This document shows positions 49,501 to 60,091 of a stretch of 64,000 nt of DNA, in pieces. The stretch spans positions 496,001-560,000 of the forward strand of contig JACONQ010000014.1 in the NCBI GenBank assembly GCA_014281115.1. Direction: 5' to 3'. This stretch comes from Laburnicola sp. R22_1 (lineage: Eukaryota; Ascomycota; Dothideomycetes; Pleosporales; Didymosphaeriaceae). The notes under the pieces were generated by a model that did not search any database, had not been told where the DNA came from, and saw only the letters and a list, made by a program, of their open reading frames with translations. A program made the position numbers and the translations under genes. The number at the start of each line of letters is the position of its first letter. Positions within the stretch are counted from its first letter, which is position 1.

Positions 49501-51001
49501 CAGGTTCTCGAGGTGTGGATACGAGCAGCTCCTGCGGTAAGCGTGCTCGGCTTCGCCCGAGGATGGAATGCGCGCTAATGTTCGAGATATACGATCTTGG
49601 AGCGGTATGTTCACCGATGGCCGTCTGACTAGCAATATGGCTTGGGCGAAGTGACACAGTCCGAGGCTCGGTATGCCAATGCTCGATACTAGCACCAGAA
49701 CTGTTAGTCGCGCTGCTGCTGATCCCAGCGGCTGGTTCCTCCGCCGACAGTTGTTGTTGCCCTACGTTGGGCTGTACACGCGGCGAATTGCAATTGCTCG
49801 GACGGCACTTGTGGTCGGGATGGTGTGCGTTCGGGACAGACAGCCGAAGAAGGGAGAGGGAGGTTCCTCGCATGCTTTACGGCGCCGCGGGTTTCGGTCG
49901 GTGAAGGGGACTGGAGCAAGACGTCCGGTACGCCCGAACGACCAAACAGAACTAAAGCAGGCAAAGCCGATTATGGTGTAGTAGATGTAACGATAAATGG
50001 AGACAGCAGACTAACCTGTGCAACCAAGGTCAACATCCATTCAAAAGGGCAGACTGTGACGCAGTATGCCTACGTCGCACAAGCAAACTCTGCTTCGTGT
50101 TCCACAAGGTCGGCCATGATCCCGATGGCGGCTTTTCTCGCCAAGCGCAACGAAAGCGACCACTTTATGTATAGCGAAGTCTCCAGATTAGGCCGATAAA
50201 GAATCGCGAGCTCGTGTGGGACGGGTTGTTGCAGCAGTTCCAAGAAGGCGAGGCGGCCTCCCGCTCACGCACGTTTCAGCTGTAGGTTACGGTAGACCCG
50301 GGGCCATGGTGTGCGGCCCTCGTGGGAGAGGAGATTCTGGCTTGGACGAAGCCTCCTGTAAGCCATGGTCCGTTTGGAGGCGGTCATCCTAGCTGAAGTG
50401 GTATCGGGGGGTTAGTCATGCGCGGCCGATTCACTGGTAGGGTTCCGAATTGCGAAGCTGGATTCGACGACGGGAGGTGAGTGAGGGAAACGCACTTGCA
50501 AAGTCTGCATCCGACGCAGACGGCACGATGGACCGCTTCGGGCGACGACGACAGCTTATAGCTGGCCCAGAGCCAACGTCAGGTACTTTGCATGTATTTG
50601 CAAGGCTGTAGAGTAAAGCTTAAACGTGATTGACTGCATGCAGGAGCCCGCGTCATCAGCTCTACTGGTGCATGACGTCCCTCAAGCTGCAACGAGGGTA
50701 CTGCGTAGTGCCAGTATCAGACGGTGGTGCGGGGTTCATCGGGTGAATGCTCGCGCGATGGTTGGAGGAACGAAAGGGGGCGCTCTACTAACGTTCACAA
50801 GCTTGGGAGGACGAGTGCGGAGTCTGACCGACGACGTCTGGTGTTGTTGCATGAAAGTTTAAAGGAGACTAGGGCAGGACCGCAAACGCAACGGGCCGCC
50901 CATTTCGTCGATTCAGGCCGTCCTCTTGCACTACGACGGCAGGGCTGCAGGGCAGGAAAGGGTTGAGGGCTCGGACTTGCACCTGCATAAGCGCAGTAGT
51001 T

Positions 51002-51035
51002 CCTGTCGGTTTGCGAGCGTTTGCAAACCGACAGG
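51002..51035. promoter_or_regulatory. Perfect inverted repeat, 13-bp arms, 8-nt loop
   Basis: CCTGTCGGTTTGC (51002-51014) and GCAAACCGACAGG (51023-51035) are exact reverse complements around GAGCGTTT. It could be a dimeric transcription-factor site or an RNA hairpin in a leader transcript. It lies 2.65 kb upstream of the medA start. Confidence 0.75.
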
Positions 51036-52770
51036 GCCGCGGCCGTTGGCCTGCAGCTCCGCGGACCCAGGGCAGACGAGATGTGGAAGATGGCCGTGGG
51101 CGTTGGATGCTCGTTGACAGCGTCCGGACAGCGGATGGCTGACGTTTGGACACAGCCGCAGGCCCGTTTGGGGCAGGCACACGGTGGGTGGGTGATACGG
51201 CGCCAGCTGCTAAGAATACATATACCGGCCATGCTGCTCGCGGGGCAGCTGTGGACAAGGCGCAAGGGCGCCGGTGATGCGTGGATGCTGGAGGAGCAGG
51301 CGGCGCGGACAGCACTGGTGCGTGAGGTTGACGGTGGGAAGATATGGCAAAGGCGAGGCGAGGCGGCAGAGCAGGTGGAATCGTGCCTGGTCGGCTGCAG
51401 CCTGCAGGGCAGGAACGCACCGTCGTCGCTTCCTTGCCCGCGAGCGTTTGTCCGGCACCGTGGGCAGGCACGACGCAGCTTGCTCTTGCCTCCGACCTGC
51501 GCGCCTGCCTGCACTCCTCAGGTGCGCGGGCCGAGCAGGGCGCGTCCCCGTCCGTCGTCGAGTCACGGCACACACAGGAACGCCGGCGTGGGACAGAGCA
51601 GCTGCTCCCTTTGCGGCGCCTTGTCAAGCGGCATCGCGGCGGCGAGTGTTGCTGTGCCTGAGGGATGGCTGCTGGCTGCTGGCTGCTCGTGGGGCGCGGG
51701 GCGCTGGGCGCTGCGTTGGGGCGCTTGGGGGTGGCTTTTGGAATCGCGACAGGGGGGCGGATTAAGGTTATGCAAGCCACGCCAGGAATAGTATGCCCGA
51801 TCGTCATTCGCTTGCCGGCGCCCAGGGCCCAGCTGGCTGCTCACCACACTCTCGCGACTGTCCGTCTGCCTCTCCCTTTCTGCGACCTCGTCGTGGCCGG
51901 CCAACGCGCCCTCGCCGTCGCCGTCGCCGTCACGGCGCATTGGCTGCTGAGGATGCCATGACCCGGCCCCCCCAGGTCGCCGAGCCCCCAGGGCTGTGGC
52001 TCTGCGCGCTGTGGCTCTGCGCGCTGTGGACTGTGAGCCGCCCGTCTGCTTCATCGAGAGCAGCGTAGCGTAGCTCTGCTGATGCTGATGCTCACGGCCG
52101 TCGTCGTGGGCCGTATATCGCCATGTGTGCCGTCGCCGCGCCTCTGCTGCTGTTCACTCCCACTGTGCCCCGGGCGGATATCAATCCTCATCCTCACCCA
52201 CCACGCCGCACCACCAGCCATATCCCCACGGCCGCACGCTGCCTCGCCGACGCCTCTCGTTTGCATTCTTGCACAAGTACGCCATCCTCCGCTCTGAGCG
52301 CCTCACGGATTGCGTGTTTCGCCGCATTGGCCCTGGCCCTCCACATTCTCGTCCCCTGCTCTACCAGGTCCACAGGTCTGAGAGCCCCGCCCACAGTCCC
52401 AGAAACTCGCCGCTCCCGTCGCCGGCTGGAATTGCAGTCTCGTTGCTCTCGGGCTGGCTTCCAGTTCGTCTCACCTGATCGCGCCCGGCCACGATCCACC
52501 CCGGCTCCACGCCCTCCCACAGCCAGCCGTGCAGCTGAGCTTACATCCGGCCAGCCCACTGCGCCATCCTGAGCCGCCGACAGAGCCTCAACGCACGGGG
52601 TCCCGCCGCCTGTGTCTTTTTTAGCCATCCTGGTCCTGTCAGGCACTGCGCGACGTAGTGGTCAACGGTAAGATTAGCGGCTTCAGAGGGCGTGCTCTAG
52701 CACTCACTGGCCTGCTAGAGTACCACGCCGGCGGGACCGGTCATCACCAAGAGTCATCGAGCTTCTGGAG

Positions 52771-52911
52771 GTAAGTCTGCACCCTCTTCCTTGCATATCC
52801 GCTGCCTAGTCCATGTCCAGACGGCCAATCCCACCCGTTCCCGCCACCTGGGGCGCGCCGCTGCCTCTGCTCCTTCACCCTGCTGCCCGTATTAACTCCT
52901 CGTCTCCGCAG
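52771..52911 (+). other. Candidate 5' leader intron of medA
   Basis: A strong donor (GAG before GTAAGT) and a pyrimidine-rich acceptor (CGTCTCCGCAG) 141 nt apart lie within the presumed leader of the medA gene. No coding frame crosses it. It is inferred only from splice consensus. Confidence 0.35.
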
Positions 52912-53686
52912 TCATAGCTCCCTCCAGGCTCCATAGTTCTTTTTGGGTTCCGCATCGCAACCTGCCCAGCCCTGCACATACCGGCCAGCCCTGGGCCCAT
53001 GTCTCGTTCTCTTTGTCTGTCATGTAAGTCATGCCCGTTCATCACATCGCAATGCGGGTCGCCATATGCGACGTCTCAAATCACATCACTCACCCTCATT
53101 TCAGAACTGGCATTTGCTCTGATTCACTATTGTTTGCTGCGAGAGCACCCCTACATTTGCCCGCATTCGTCGCCAGGGCGCTGTTGTTGTCTGAGTTGCG
53201 TTTGGCGAAGAGTAGGACCCACTGCGTAGAAGACAGAAACTCAAAGACCCCCTGATCCCCGGATGAATCGACTTGCTAAGCTCTCCGATCACCTGTCTCT
53301 GGGGGAGGCTTCTCTTGTCTACTTTATTGGTCACAAGGCCTGCCAAAACAGTCTTCTGTCGCTTCACAATCAGCCTCACAGTGCGCAATTGTCGCAACAT
53401 TTGCATGCACCGGCATCGTATTGTCTATTCCACCGTCGAAACAATCCACATCCTGCGTATCGGTGCCTTGCATGTTCTGCCCCGTTCCAGTCTGGTGTTT
53501 TGATAGAACACGTTCACTCTTCCCGCTTGAGCTTGGCTCTTAGCAACTTCGAAACACCGTCACGCTGGCCTGCATCGTAGAGCGCAGCTATCAGGTGCGT
53601 TTCTTCTCGTACGTGGGAACTTGCAACCAGTGTGCGGGCGCTCAGCCCCGCAGCCATCCACTGCTGCCTGCGATTCAACCCCCATC

Positions 53687-56135
53687 ATGAGTCTGCCTGC
53701 TAATTCAATCCTGAGTGCAGCCTGATAGCGACCGCGCGCCTTTCTCCGCAGGCGGCAACGTATATACCTCCGAGCAGCTAGTTGCACAGTACCGTCAAGA
53801 CCTCGCAAGCGGTCCGCTGACTGTGAGCGCTGCGTGGGCTGCCAAAGTGCCGTCCATGTCCGGTTACCACAAGAACCAGGAGCAATATGTGTACGGTAAG
53901 TGTGTTGCGGCTCAGATGACGGGTTGGGCAGGGCAGATGCCACCGCCTGGTCGGATGGACCCGGTTAGGGCCCACGTGAGAGCGATTAGCAAGTTTGACT
54001 GACCACCCACCCTTCCAGACGCCGCAACCACAAGACCGAATCAGGTTCCGAGCTACGCAGGCATTGCACAGCCTTCATTCGCCTCGCAATACACCGACGC
54101 GCCCGCGCGTTTATCCCATGAGCCTGCGAACGTAGAAATGCCCTTTATCCCTAGCTCGACATACCAGTCACGCGGTGCAGCTGGCTACCCAACCGAATCC
54201 TCATTTATTGATGCAAGGTCTCGTCATCCCGTTACTCATACACTTACGGAATCGGCAATAAGCGAATACGTCTCGCCTTCGCAAGGTGTCGCTGGATCCA
54301 AGGTTATACTTCATCTGAGAACAAAGTACGATCTCGCCGCTGATCAGCTTACATTTGTATTCATGTTCGGGGACAAGAAGTGCGTTGCTGCACTGCAAAA
54401 GGTGGATCAAGATGATGATTTCTACAACTACGCTCTCAACGTGGAGGTCCCACCGTTTCCTCTGACCAACTCGTGGGACCCGACGATGATGCTCAAGCTG
54501 CAGATGGAGGACAAGAACGGGCGGATGATCAACCAAATCGATGCCGGAAAGTTCACATTCACGGACATGTCTCCAATCCTCGCGTATCAGTCCTCGCCAG
54601 AAAACGTCAGACAGAAGCGCAAGCACTCCAGCGGATTTTCAGAGGGTCAAGAATACTCCGAGCATGCCGCAAAACGCACGCACTCGATACGTTTCCAGGC
54701 AAAGCCGCGCTCAATGTCGAACGCATATTCGGCAGCCTCTGTGTCGCCGCTGCCAGCTCAATCTTCCTTGTCCAGCACATACGGTTATGGCGGCGGATAC
54801 GAAATGGCGAAGCAGCAGAGCTACACTCCCCAGATGTCCCAGAAAGGTCTATATGCTGTGCCATCAGGCATCCCACAAACAGACATGAAACCACCGCAGA
54901 TGTCACCGAGGCTACCAACATATGGTCAATACGGCTCTCTAGGTCAGACTGCCAGAAGTCCTGCTTCGCGGGCTGTCGCTCCCTCCCGATCAACCATCAT
55001 GTCCTCGCCATCCGCGCTCCCGACGCCCGTTTTGGTTCGAGCCACCACGCTGCCGCAGACGGCGACTGCACCTACTGGTCAGCCTTTCAATCCTTACCTA
55101 ATGTATCCCACGAAAGCAATACTCAAAATCGAGGGTAATCTGGACGAAATGGTCGATGGATGGGGCCAGGAAGAGCAAAGTGCACAACGACGCCTTGTGA
55201 AGTTCGAGAGATCGCAGCATGGGAGCACCATCACCACCTCCTTCGCGCCCATCACTCCCGAGGCTAGGCCACCGAAAAGTATCTGTGTCAGTTGCATCTA
55301 CTGGGAAGACAAGGACGAATGCTTCATTACCAGCGTGGATACCATATATCTGCTGGAGCAGTTGGTAAACGTGCGATTTACTGTCGAGGAGAAGAACCGC
55401 ATTCGACGTAACCTGGAAGGGTTTCGCCCGCTCACTGTGTCGAAGGCGAAATCTGACAGTGAGGAATTTTTCAAGGTAATTATGGGCTTCCCGGTTCCAA
55501 AACCACGCAATATCGAGAAGGATGTGAAGGTTTTCCCTTGGAAGATACTTGCGCATGCGCTTAAGAAGATCATCAGCAAATATGTAGGTTCCTTGTCCAC
55601 GTCCGACATGCAGCGCGAAGCTAACCATCCACAGACCGCAAACTACTCGTCGACAGCTGGCGCCGGTTCTCACCCAGTGGGATCCACGTCGGGCTACGTT
55701 CAGGTTCCTATTTCACAAACAACCGGGGATTTGCATCGCAACACTTCACCGCGATCGGTGTCCAGCTCGGTAGCTTCTGTCGTATACACTCCCAGTATGA
55801 CCTCCACCAGTCTGTCTCCACACCTCAAGACATCAGCAGGCATGGATGGATCAGCAGGTCATAATCTAACGATAACGTCGCGAGGTCCCACGGGGCAGGG
55901 AATGACTCAGTGGGGGGCACCCGCTCGCCACCAGGTACCGCAGTACACGGCAGGGCTCGCTTCAGGACGCGAGCCCTGGGACTACAGCTACCTCAGCGCC
56001 TCTTCCGCAACGGGTGTGCCTGCGGCCGCGCAATCGATGCCGATGCAACGCTCAGACGTAACCTCCGACCTGAACCAACAACTTTCAGCCGACAACCCAT
56101 ACCAACAGTATGGGCAGCGTACCACGCGGGTGTAG
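53687..56135 (+). CDS. medA: Medusa (MedA)-type developmental regulator
   Basis: Exons 53752-53895, 54019-55583 and 55635-56135 are well supported. A 28-nt first exon at 53687-53714 (MSLPANSILS) is tentative because its intron is only 37 nt. The full model is 745 aa. The conserved family core spans about 438-579: GWGQEEQSAQRRLVKFERSQ, FITSVDTIYLLEQLVNVRFT, VEEKNRIRRNLEGFRPLTVS and RNIEKDVKVFPWKILAHALK. A 51-nt in-frame intron must be removed to join IISKY to TANYSSTAGAG. The N-terminal half has a compact beta-rich region (about 110-215) and then Ser/Pro/Gln-rich disorder. MedA and its relatives (Acr1, Ren1) act in the nucleus to time conidiation and, in pathogens, adherence and virulence. The long upstream region fits a complex developmental promoter. 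Confidence 0.9.
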
Positions 56136-57202
56136 CAAGAGAGGATGAAGAGATACGGTTGGGTAGAGAAAGGCATCGTTTGTGCCAAATGGTGGTGGTG
56201 AGCATGCACGTCGGGTGATGGCCAGCGTCCTCATGATCCCTCCGGACCTAACCGAATTCGGCTTGGCTCGAATTCCTGCACACCATCTTCTACTCGGTAG
56301 TCTGCCTCGCGTCGCACGCTTTTCTATTGCCCTTGCTCGATCGAGCCTCCTTCAGCATGGATAAGACTCTTTCCATTTCTTGGCGTCAACTCGGGATTCT
56401 CTTGGGATCATTCATTCTCTGGATTGCATCATACACACAATACCCTGGGCAGGCGGCGTCTGAGATATATTCCGTTTCATCATGGACTTTTATTTTTGTT
56501 ATTGGGGACTGTCACACACATTTATTCGGGACGACGGCGTATGGACATAGAGGCGGGTGATGCATCTACCTGGTGGCAGAGCATGCGCCTGACCTAGATG
56601 GCATATCCGACAAGATTGGGGCTGGGGTACGGACAAGACTTGCATTTCGCGGCGTTTTTTTGGACATTTGGACCGTCATCTTTGTCGTCTTTTCCCTTCT
56701 CGTTCGCTCTTTTGACTGATGGCTTTTACGATGCTAGTGGGTAGGTAGGTAGGTAGGGTAGTTCTCTCCTTGATGACCTTCCGGCGCTTACGTCATTTTC
56801 TTTGGATTTCAGGATTGCGCTCTTGCTTTTGGGATGCCCGCATTAATTAGGAGCCTGGATGAGGGTATGCATTTTGGGATACTGGGACGGATGGATGGAT
56901 GGGCGGTGTTTGGAACTCGATGTCTACTTTTCCTTTCTTTCTTTTTCCTATATACCCTTCCTTCGATGATTCCCCATTCCCATCTATGGCAGGCAGTGTA
57001 ATTTATCCCTTGCAATATCTACCGTGCGAGAGCGCTAGTACTACGCAGTAGTGTTTGATAGTTTCTGTCCTGGTTTGTGAGGGTTTGGCTACGCTGGCCT
57101 GCCTGGTGGATGGACTAAGCGTGTCGATTAGGTAGGTAAGGCGAGCGATGATTTGATTTGGTTTGGTTTGTGGGTAGCTGCCTAGGTGGGTCTGCTTACG
57201 CT

Positions 57203-57232
57203 GGATGTGGATGTGGATGTGGATGTGGATGC
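57203..57232. repeat. (GGATGT)5 microsatellite
   Basis: Five units; the last reads GGATGC. A related CGGATG-type series appears at about 57353-57380. Confidence 0.9.
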
Positions 57233-57670
57233 GATGGCCGAGGCCGATCCCAGCGCGCGAGCGATCTGCGACCCGTCCGCACCGTAGTCGTGCCACAGTA
57301 GTCGTGCACCGCCTCGTTGCCGTGCCGTACCGCACCGCAGCTTCCCCGCATACGGATGTGGACGCTGACGCGGATGCGGACGGGTACCGAGTCGAGTTGT
57401 GGACCCTGACGGCATGACGCTAACTGGCTAGCTTATTGGAGTCTGGAAGCGTGGGAACTTGTCTTGGGTTGTCTGTTCATGGTGGGTGCACACTGCGTAG
57501 AGTATGGTGAGGGCGATAGGTGAAGGAGATGGGTGCGTCTGGATGTGGGTGTGGGTGTGGGTGTGGTAGGTGGAGGGGCATGGGATGGTTGATGGATGCA
57601 GTATTAGCATATGTAGCTAGGTAGTAGGTTGAGGTGGGTAACGTGAGCTGTTATTAGACGAATGGATAGA

Positions 57671-57690
57671 TAGGTAGGTAGGTAGGTAGG
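57671..57690. repeat. (TAGG)5 microsatellite
   Basis: Five perfect units. Short TAGG/GTAG runs also occur near 56740-56756. Confidence 0.9.
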
Positions 57691-58698
57691 TATACGGCGT
57701 GTGCATTGGTAGTGGCATAAGCGCATTCCTTCTCAACGGCGCGAACGAACGAACCCACCCCACCCACCTCTATCAAGTTTGCCAAAAAAAAATTGCTTGT
57801 GTGCAGACGCAGAGCGGTGCGTGTACGCACATGTCCAGGAATATATCCGGAGAGTGTGCCGTTTGCCCCACGCGCAGTTGCGTTTCCGTCGCGGGTAGGC
57901 TTCGCCTCGGTGGGAAGGATGGACGATTGGGGCGGGGCGGGACATTGGAGCGCGGTATCTAGGCTGCTGTGTTTTTTGGTGGATGACTGGTAAGTTTCAG
58001 GTTGGTTGTGGGTGGGTGGGTAGGGTGTTGGGTCAATTTATCAGGTTTGGGAGTAGGCGTCAATGAGGGGGCCAGATTTATACGGAGATGGCTCGGGATA
58101 ATTTTGATAGGGATGCGGGGTGTAGGTTGTGCTGGGGTGAGGATAGGGTTGAAGGGTGCGTGGGTGGCTTCAAATGTTTGGAATGTTTCTGTGAATGATT
58201 GATTATGTAGGATTTTGAAGAGAGGCGCGCTGTTGTGCGAGCGACACGCTTAGATGATCGTGATGTTGTGTGAGTGATTCTATGTTTGTTGCGTGGTCGT
58301 GAGGCGTGGGTGGTTCTGACAGTAGCTGCGGCTTATTGACGCAGAGTGTCGAATGTTGGACGGTGGACGGTGGTGCATGTGGTGAACAGTTGTCACGAGT
58401 AGTGACTTCTAGAATGTTGGTGAAGACGGGCTTGAAGCGTTGGGGAGTGGCGGAGTACAATTACTATTATCAGAAGTTTCCTTCATCTTTTGTGTAGTTG
58501 TTGTTTTAGTGTCTCCTCTACAGTGTTCTGAATCCGAGATCAATGTTTTGATAGTCACAGTGAGAGTGACGGGATGCAGATCTAGAACTGAATTTGTGCC
58601 TTTCTTCTCCAACCGCGTCATGATGTAACTACGAGAAGAAATCACAGTGGAATGATGATAAATGCATCACGCACTGGATTATAACGCTTGCTCTGCAA

Positions 58699-58704
58699 TA
58701 TAAA
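58699..58704 (+). promoter_or_regulatory. Candidate TATA box
   Basis: TATAAA lies 93 bp upstream of the ATG at 58797, followed by an AT-rich leader. It is consistent with a core promoter for the repeat protein. Confidence 0.4.
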
Positions 58705-58796
58705 GCTAGGATATAGCACCAATATATTTTCTACTTTCAACCACAGCTTCAAAATCAACTGCTATACTATCCAAGCACATCAAACAAACCTCGACA

Positions 58797-59906
58797 ATGC
58801 CACCCACTAAGAAACTTGGCAGCAACAGAATGATCGAGTTCGGCGAGGGTAGTAGGGTTCAAGGAGACCGAAGCCCCAGGGGCGAGCGCAGTGGTCGGAA
58901 TAGGAGAGACCAAGCAGACAGAGACCAAGGACACAGAAATCAAGGAGACAGGAGCAACAGGTTGGTCGAGTTCGGTGAGGATAGCAGGGATCAAGAACAC
59001 AGAAGCAGCAGGAACGAGCGCAGTGATTGGAGTAGGAGAGACCAAACCGACAGATATGACCGTAATGAATACCACAGGTACGATAGCAAAAGCACCAGAT
59101 ACCAAGAAGACAAAAGCAACAGGGATGAGCGCAGTGGCCGGCGTAGGAGACACCAAGCAGACAGAGACGACCGTAACGACCACGATAGCGGAGGCAGCAC
59201 GGACCGAGCAGACAGGCATCGAAGTAACGACCACGACGATTACGATAGCAGAGAAGTAGCGCCTACCGCACGGCAGATTAAGGATGTTGAAAGTGGAGGA
59301 AATTTCCAGGATCGAGGCTCTCGTCGGCAGCGGTCTTCCAGAACCAATGAGAATAGTCAGCATCAAAGATCGTCCAGGATCACAGAATCTACTCAAAATA
59401 CCAGATCTTCAAGGGTACCGGAGGCTTCCCAGAATACCAGGCCGTCTCGGATAACAGAACAAGGACATGCTGTCCATGGGATGGCGTACGGGCGCCAGCG
59501 CTATGTCCTCCAAGGCTATGGATTACATAGGGGTAGAATAGGCATTATGGATCAACAAGTGGTGGTAAGAGGGGCCCAGCACGACACCAATGCGCCCGCA
59601 ATCCCAGAATTTGCCACAAGAGGACTGAATGAGGCACAACTAGAACTTCAGAAGAAACTAGCAGTACTGGGCCCTTGTCCGGCGGGGTATATATGGCTCA
59701 AGCGTCCTCAAGGGTGGCAGTGTCAAGGAGGAGCTCACAGGTTGAGCGACGAGGGAGCAGAACGTATTGCAAATGGAGAAAATTTCACTGATGTGGTGAA
59801 TGAAGAACATGCGGGATATCTAAGAATATTTACGGAGATGGCGGAAAAGGAAATGGCAAGCCAGAAAAAGGGTAAATTGTTTCTAGGGAAGATGTTTGGA
59901 AAGTAG
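58797..59906 (+). CDS. Unknown Arg/Asp/Ser-rich repeat protein
   Basis: A single exon of 369 codons with a TATA box upstream. Residues 1 to about 155 are built of degenerate repeats: SNRMIEFGEGSRVQGDRSP, then SNRLVEFGEDSRDQEHRSS, each followed by ERS..-RRDQ-DR. They are extremely hydrophilic (Arg, Asp, Ser, Asn). Residues about 175-225 carry shorter SSRIxE-S-QNTR units. The C-terminal part differs. It has an aromatic/Gly segment (MAYGRQRYVLQGYGLHRGRI), then NEAQLELQKKLAVLGPCPAG, YIWLKRPQGWQCQGGAHRLS and a charged end with KGKLFLGKMFGK. The last 110 residues look like a small globular domain with two cysteines. I do not recognise a family. Mixed-charge Arg/Asp repeats suggest phase-separating or RNA-binding behaviour, which is inference. 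Confidence 0.72.
   Translation: MPPTKKLGSNRMIEFGEGSRVQGDRSPRGERSGRNRRDQADRDQGHRNQGDRSNRLVEFGEDSRDQEHRSSRNERSDWSRRDQTDRYDRNEYHRYDSKSTRYQEDKSNRDERSGRRRRHQADRDDRNDHDSGGSTDRADRHRSNDHDDYDSREVAPTARQIKDVESGGNFQDRGSRRQRSSRTNENSQHQRSSRITESTQNTRSSRVPEASQNTRPSRITEQGHAVHGMAYGRQRYVLQGYGLHRGRIGIMDQQVVVRGAQHDTNAPAIPEFATRGLNEAQLELQKKLAVLGPCPAGYIWLKRPQGWQCQGGAHRLSDEGAERIANGENFTDVVNEEHAGYLRIFTEMAEKEMASQKKGKLFLGKMFGK
58884..59170. repeat. Internal coding tandem repeat, units of about 110-130 bp
   Basis: The word GAGCGCAGTG recurs at about 58884, 59016 and 59127, each followed by GTAGGAGA- or ATAGGAGA-type sequence and ACCAA...GACAGA. Spacings are 132 and 111 bp, both multiples of 3, so repeat gain or loss keeps the frame. 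Confidence 0.85.
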
Positions 59907-60091
59907 ATACTCGTCAGCTAGCCCGCAATAATGCTCCTGTTGTCTTTGAAACGATTGGCAAAGCGCGTGTCCTCTCAGAAAGTAGAGGGGAAATCCAATC
60001 CCACATCTTCTTCGAAACCCGTAGCAAGTGCTGTGAAATTAAGATCCTCGAATAATGTGTCTTCCAGACCCGCGACTCTCCCCATTCTTCT

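Larger units (their letters stand above)
46510..53686. other. 7.2 kb region with no convincing gene, upstream of medA
   Basis: The left part holds the 3' flank of the MGCC gene with (TTC)n near 46665-46687, (TATCTG)n near 46965-46986 and a C11 run at 47395-47405. From about 50.9 to 52.6 kb the DNA is GC-rich, and open frames of up to 312 codons overlap in several frames on both strands without protein features. A perfect inverted repeat lies at 51002-51035. A candidate 5' leader intron is at 52771-52911. The stretch is best read as an extended regulatory and leader region of the medA gene, but unrecognised genes or ncRNAs are possible. Confidence 0.5.
56136..58796. other. 2.7 kb intergenic region, microsatellite-rich
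   Basis: It contains the medA 3' flank, GGTA and TGGATG repeats, GTGGGT runs near 57543-57565 and the promoter of the repeat protein at 58797. Short frames only; no gene is called. Confidence 0.5.

Noticed and set aside
49142..49873. 132- and 193-codon opposing frames
   Set aside because: No domain, no splice structure and no consistent composition. They overlap each other antisense.
50795..51807. Overlapping frames of 239-312 codons on both strands
   Set aside because: The block is GC-rich, so stop codons are rare in all frames. The predicted peptides are Ala/Arg/Pro/Ser-rich without domains, and several frames are equally long.
58767..59396. 209-codon minus-strand frame with many Val/Ser/Leu repeats
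   Set aside because: It is the antisense shadow of the Arg/Asp/Ser repeat protein. The hydrophobic pattern follows from reverse-complementing GAC/AGA/ACC codons, and the sense frame has the TATA box and a coherent C-terminal domain.
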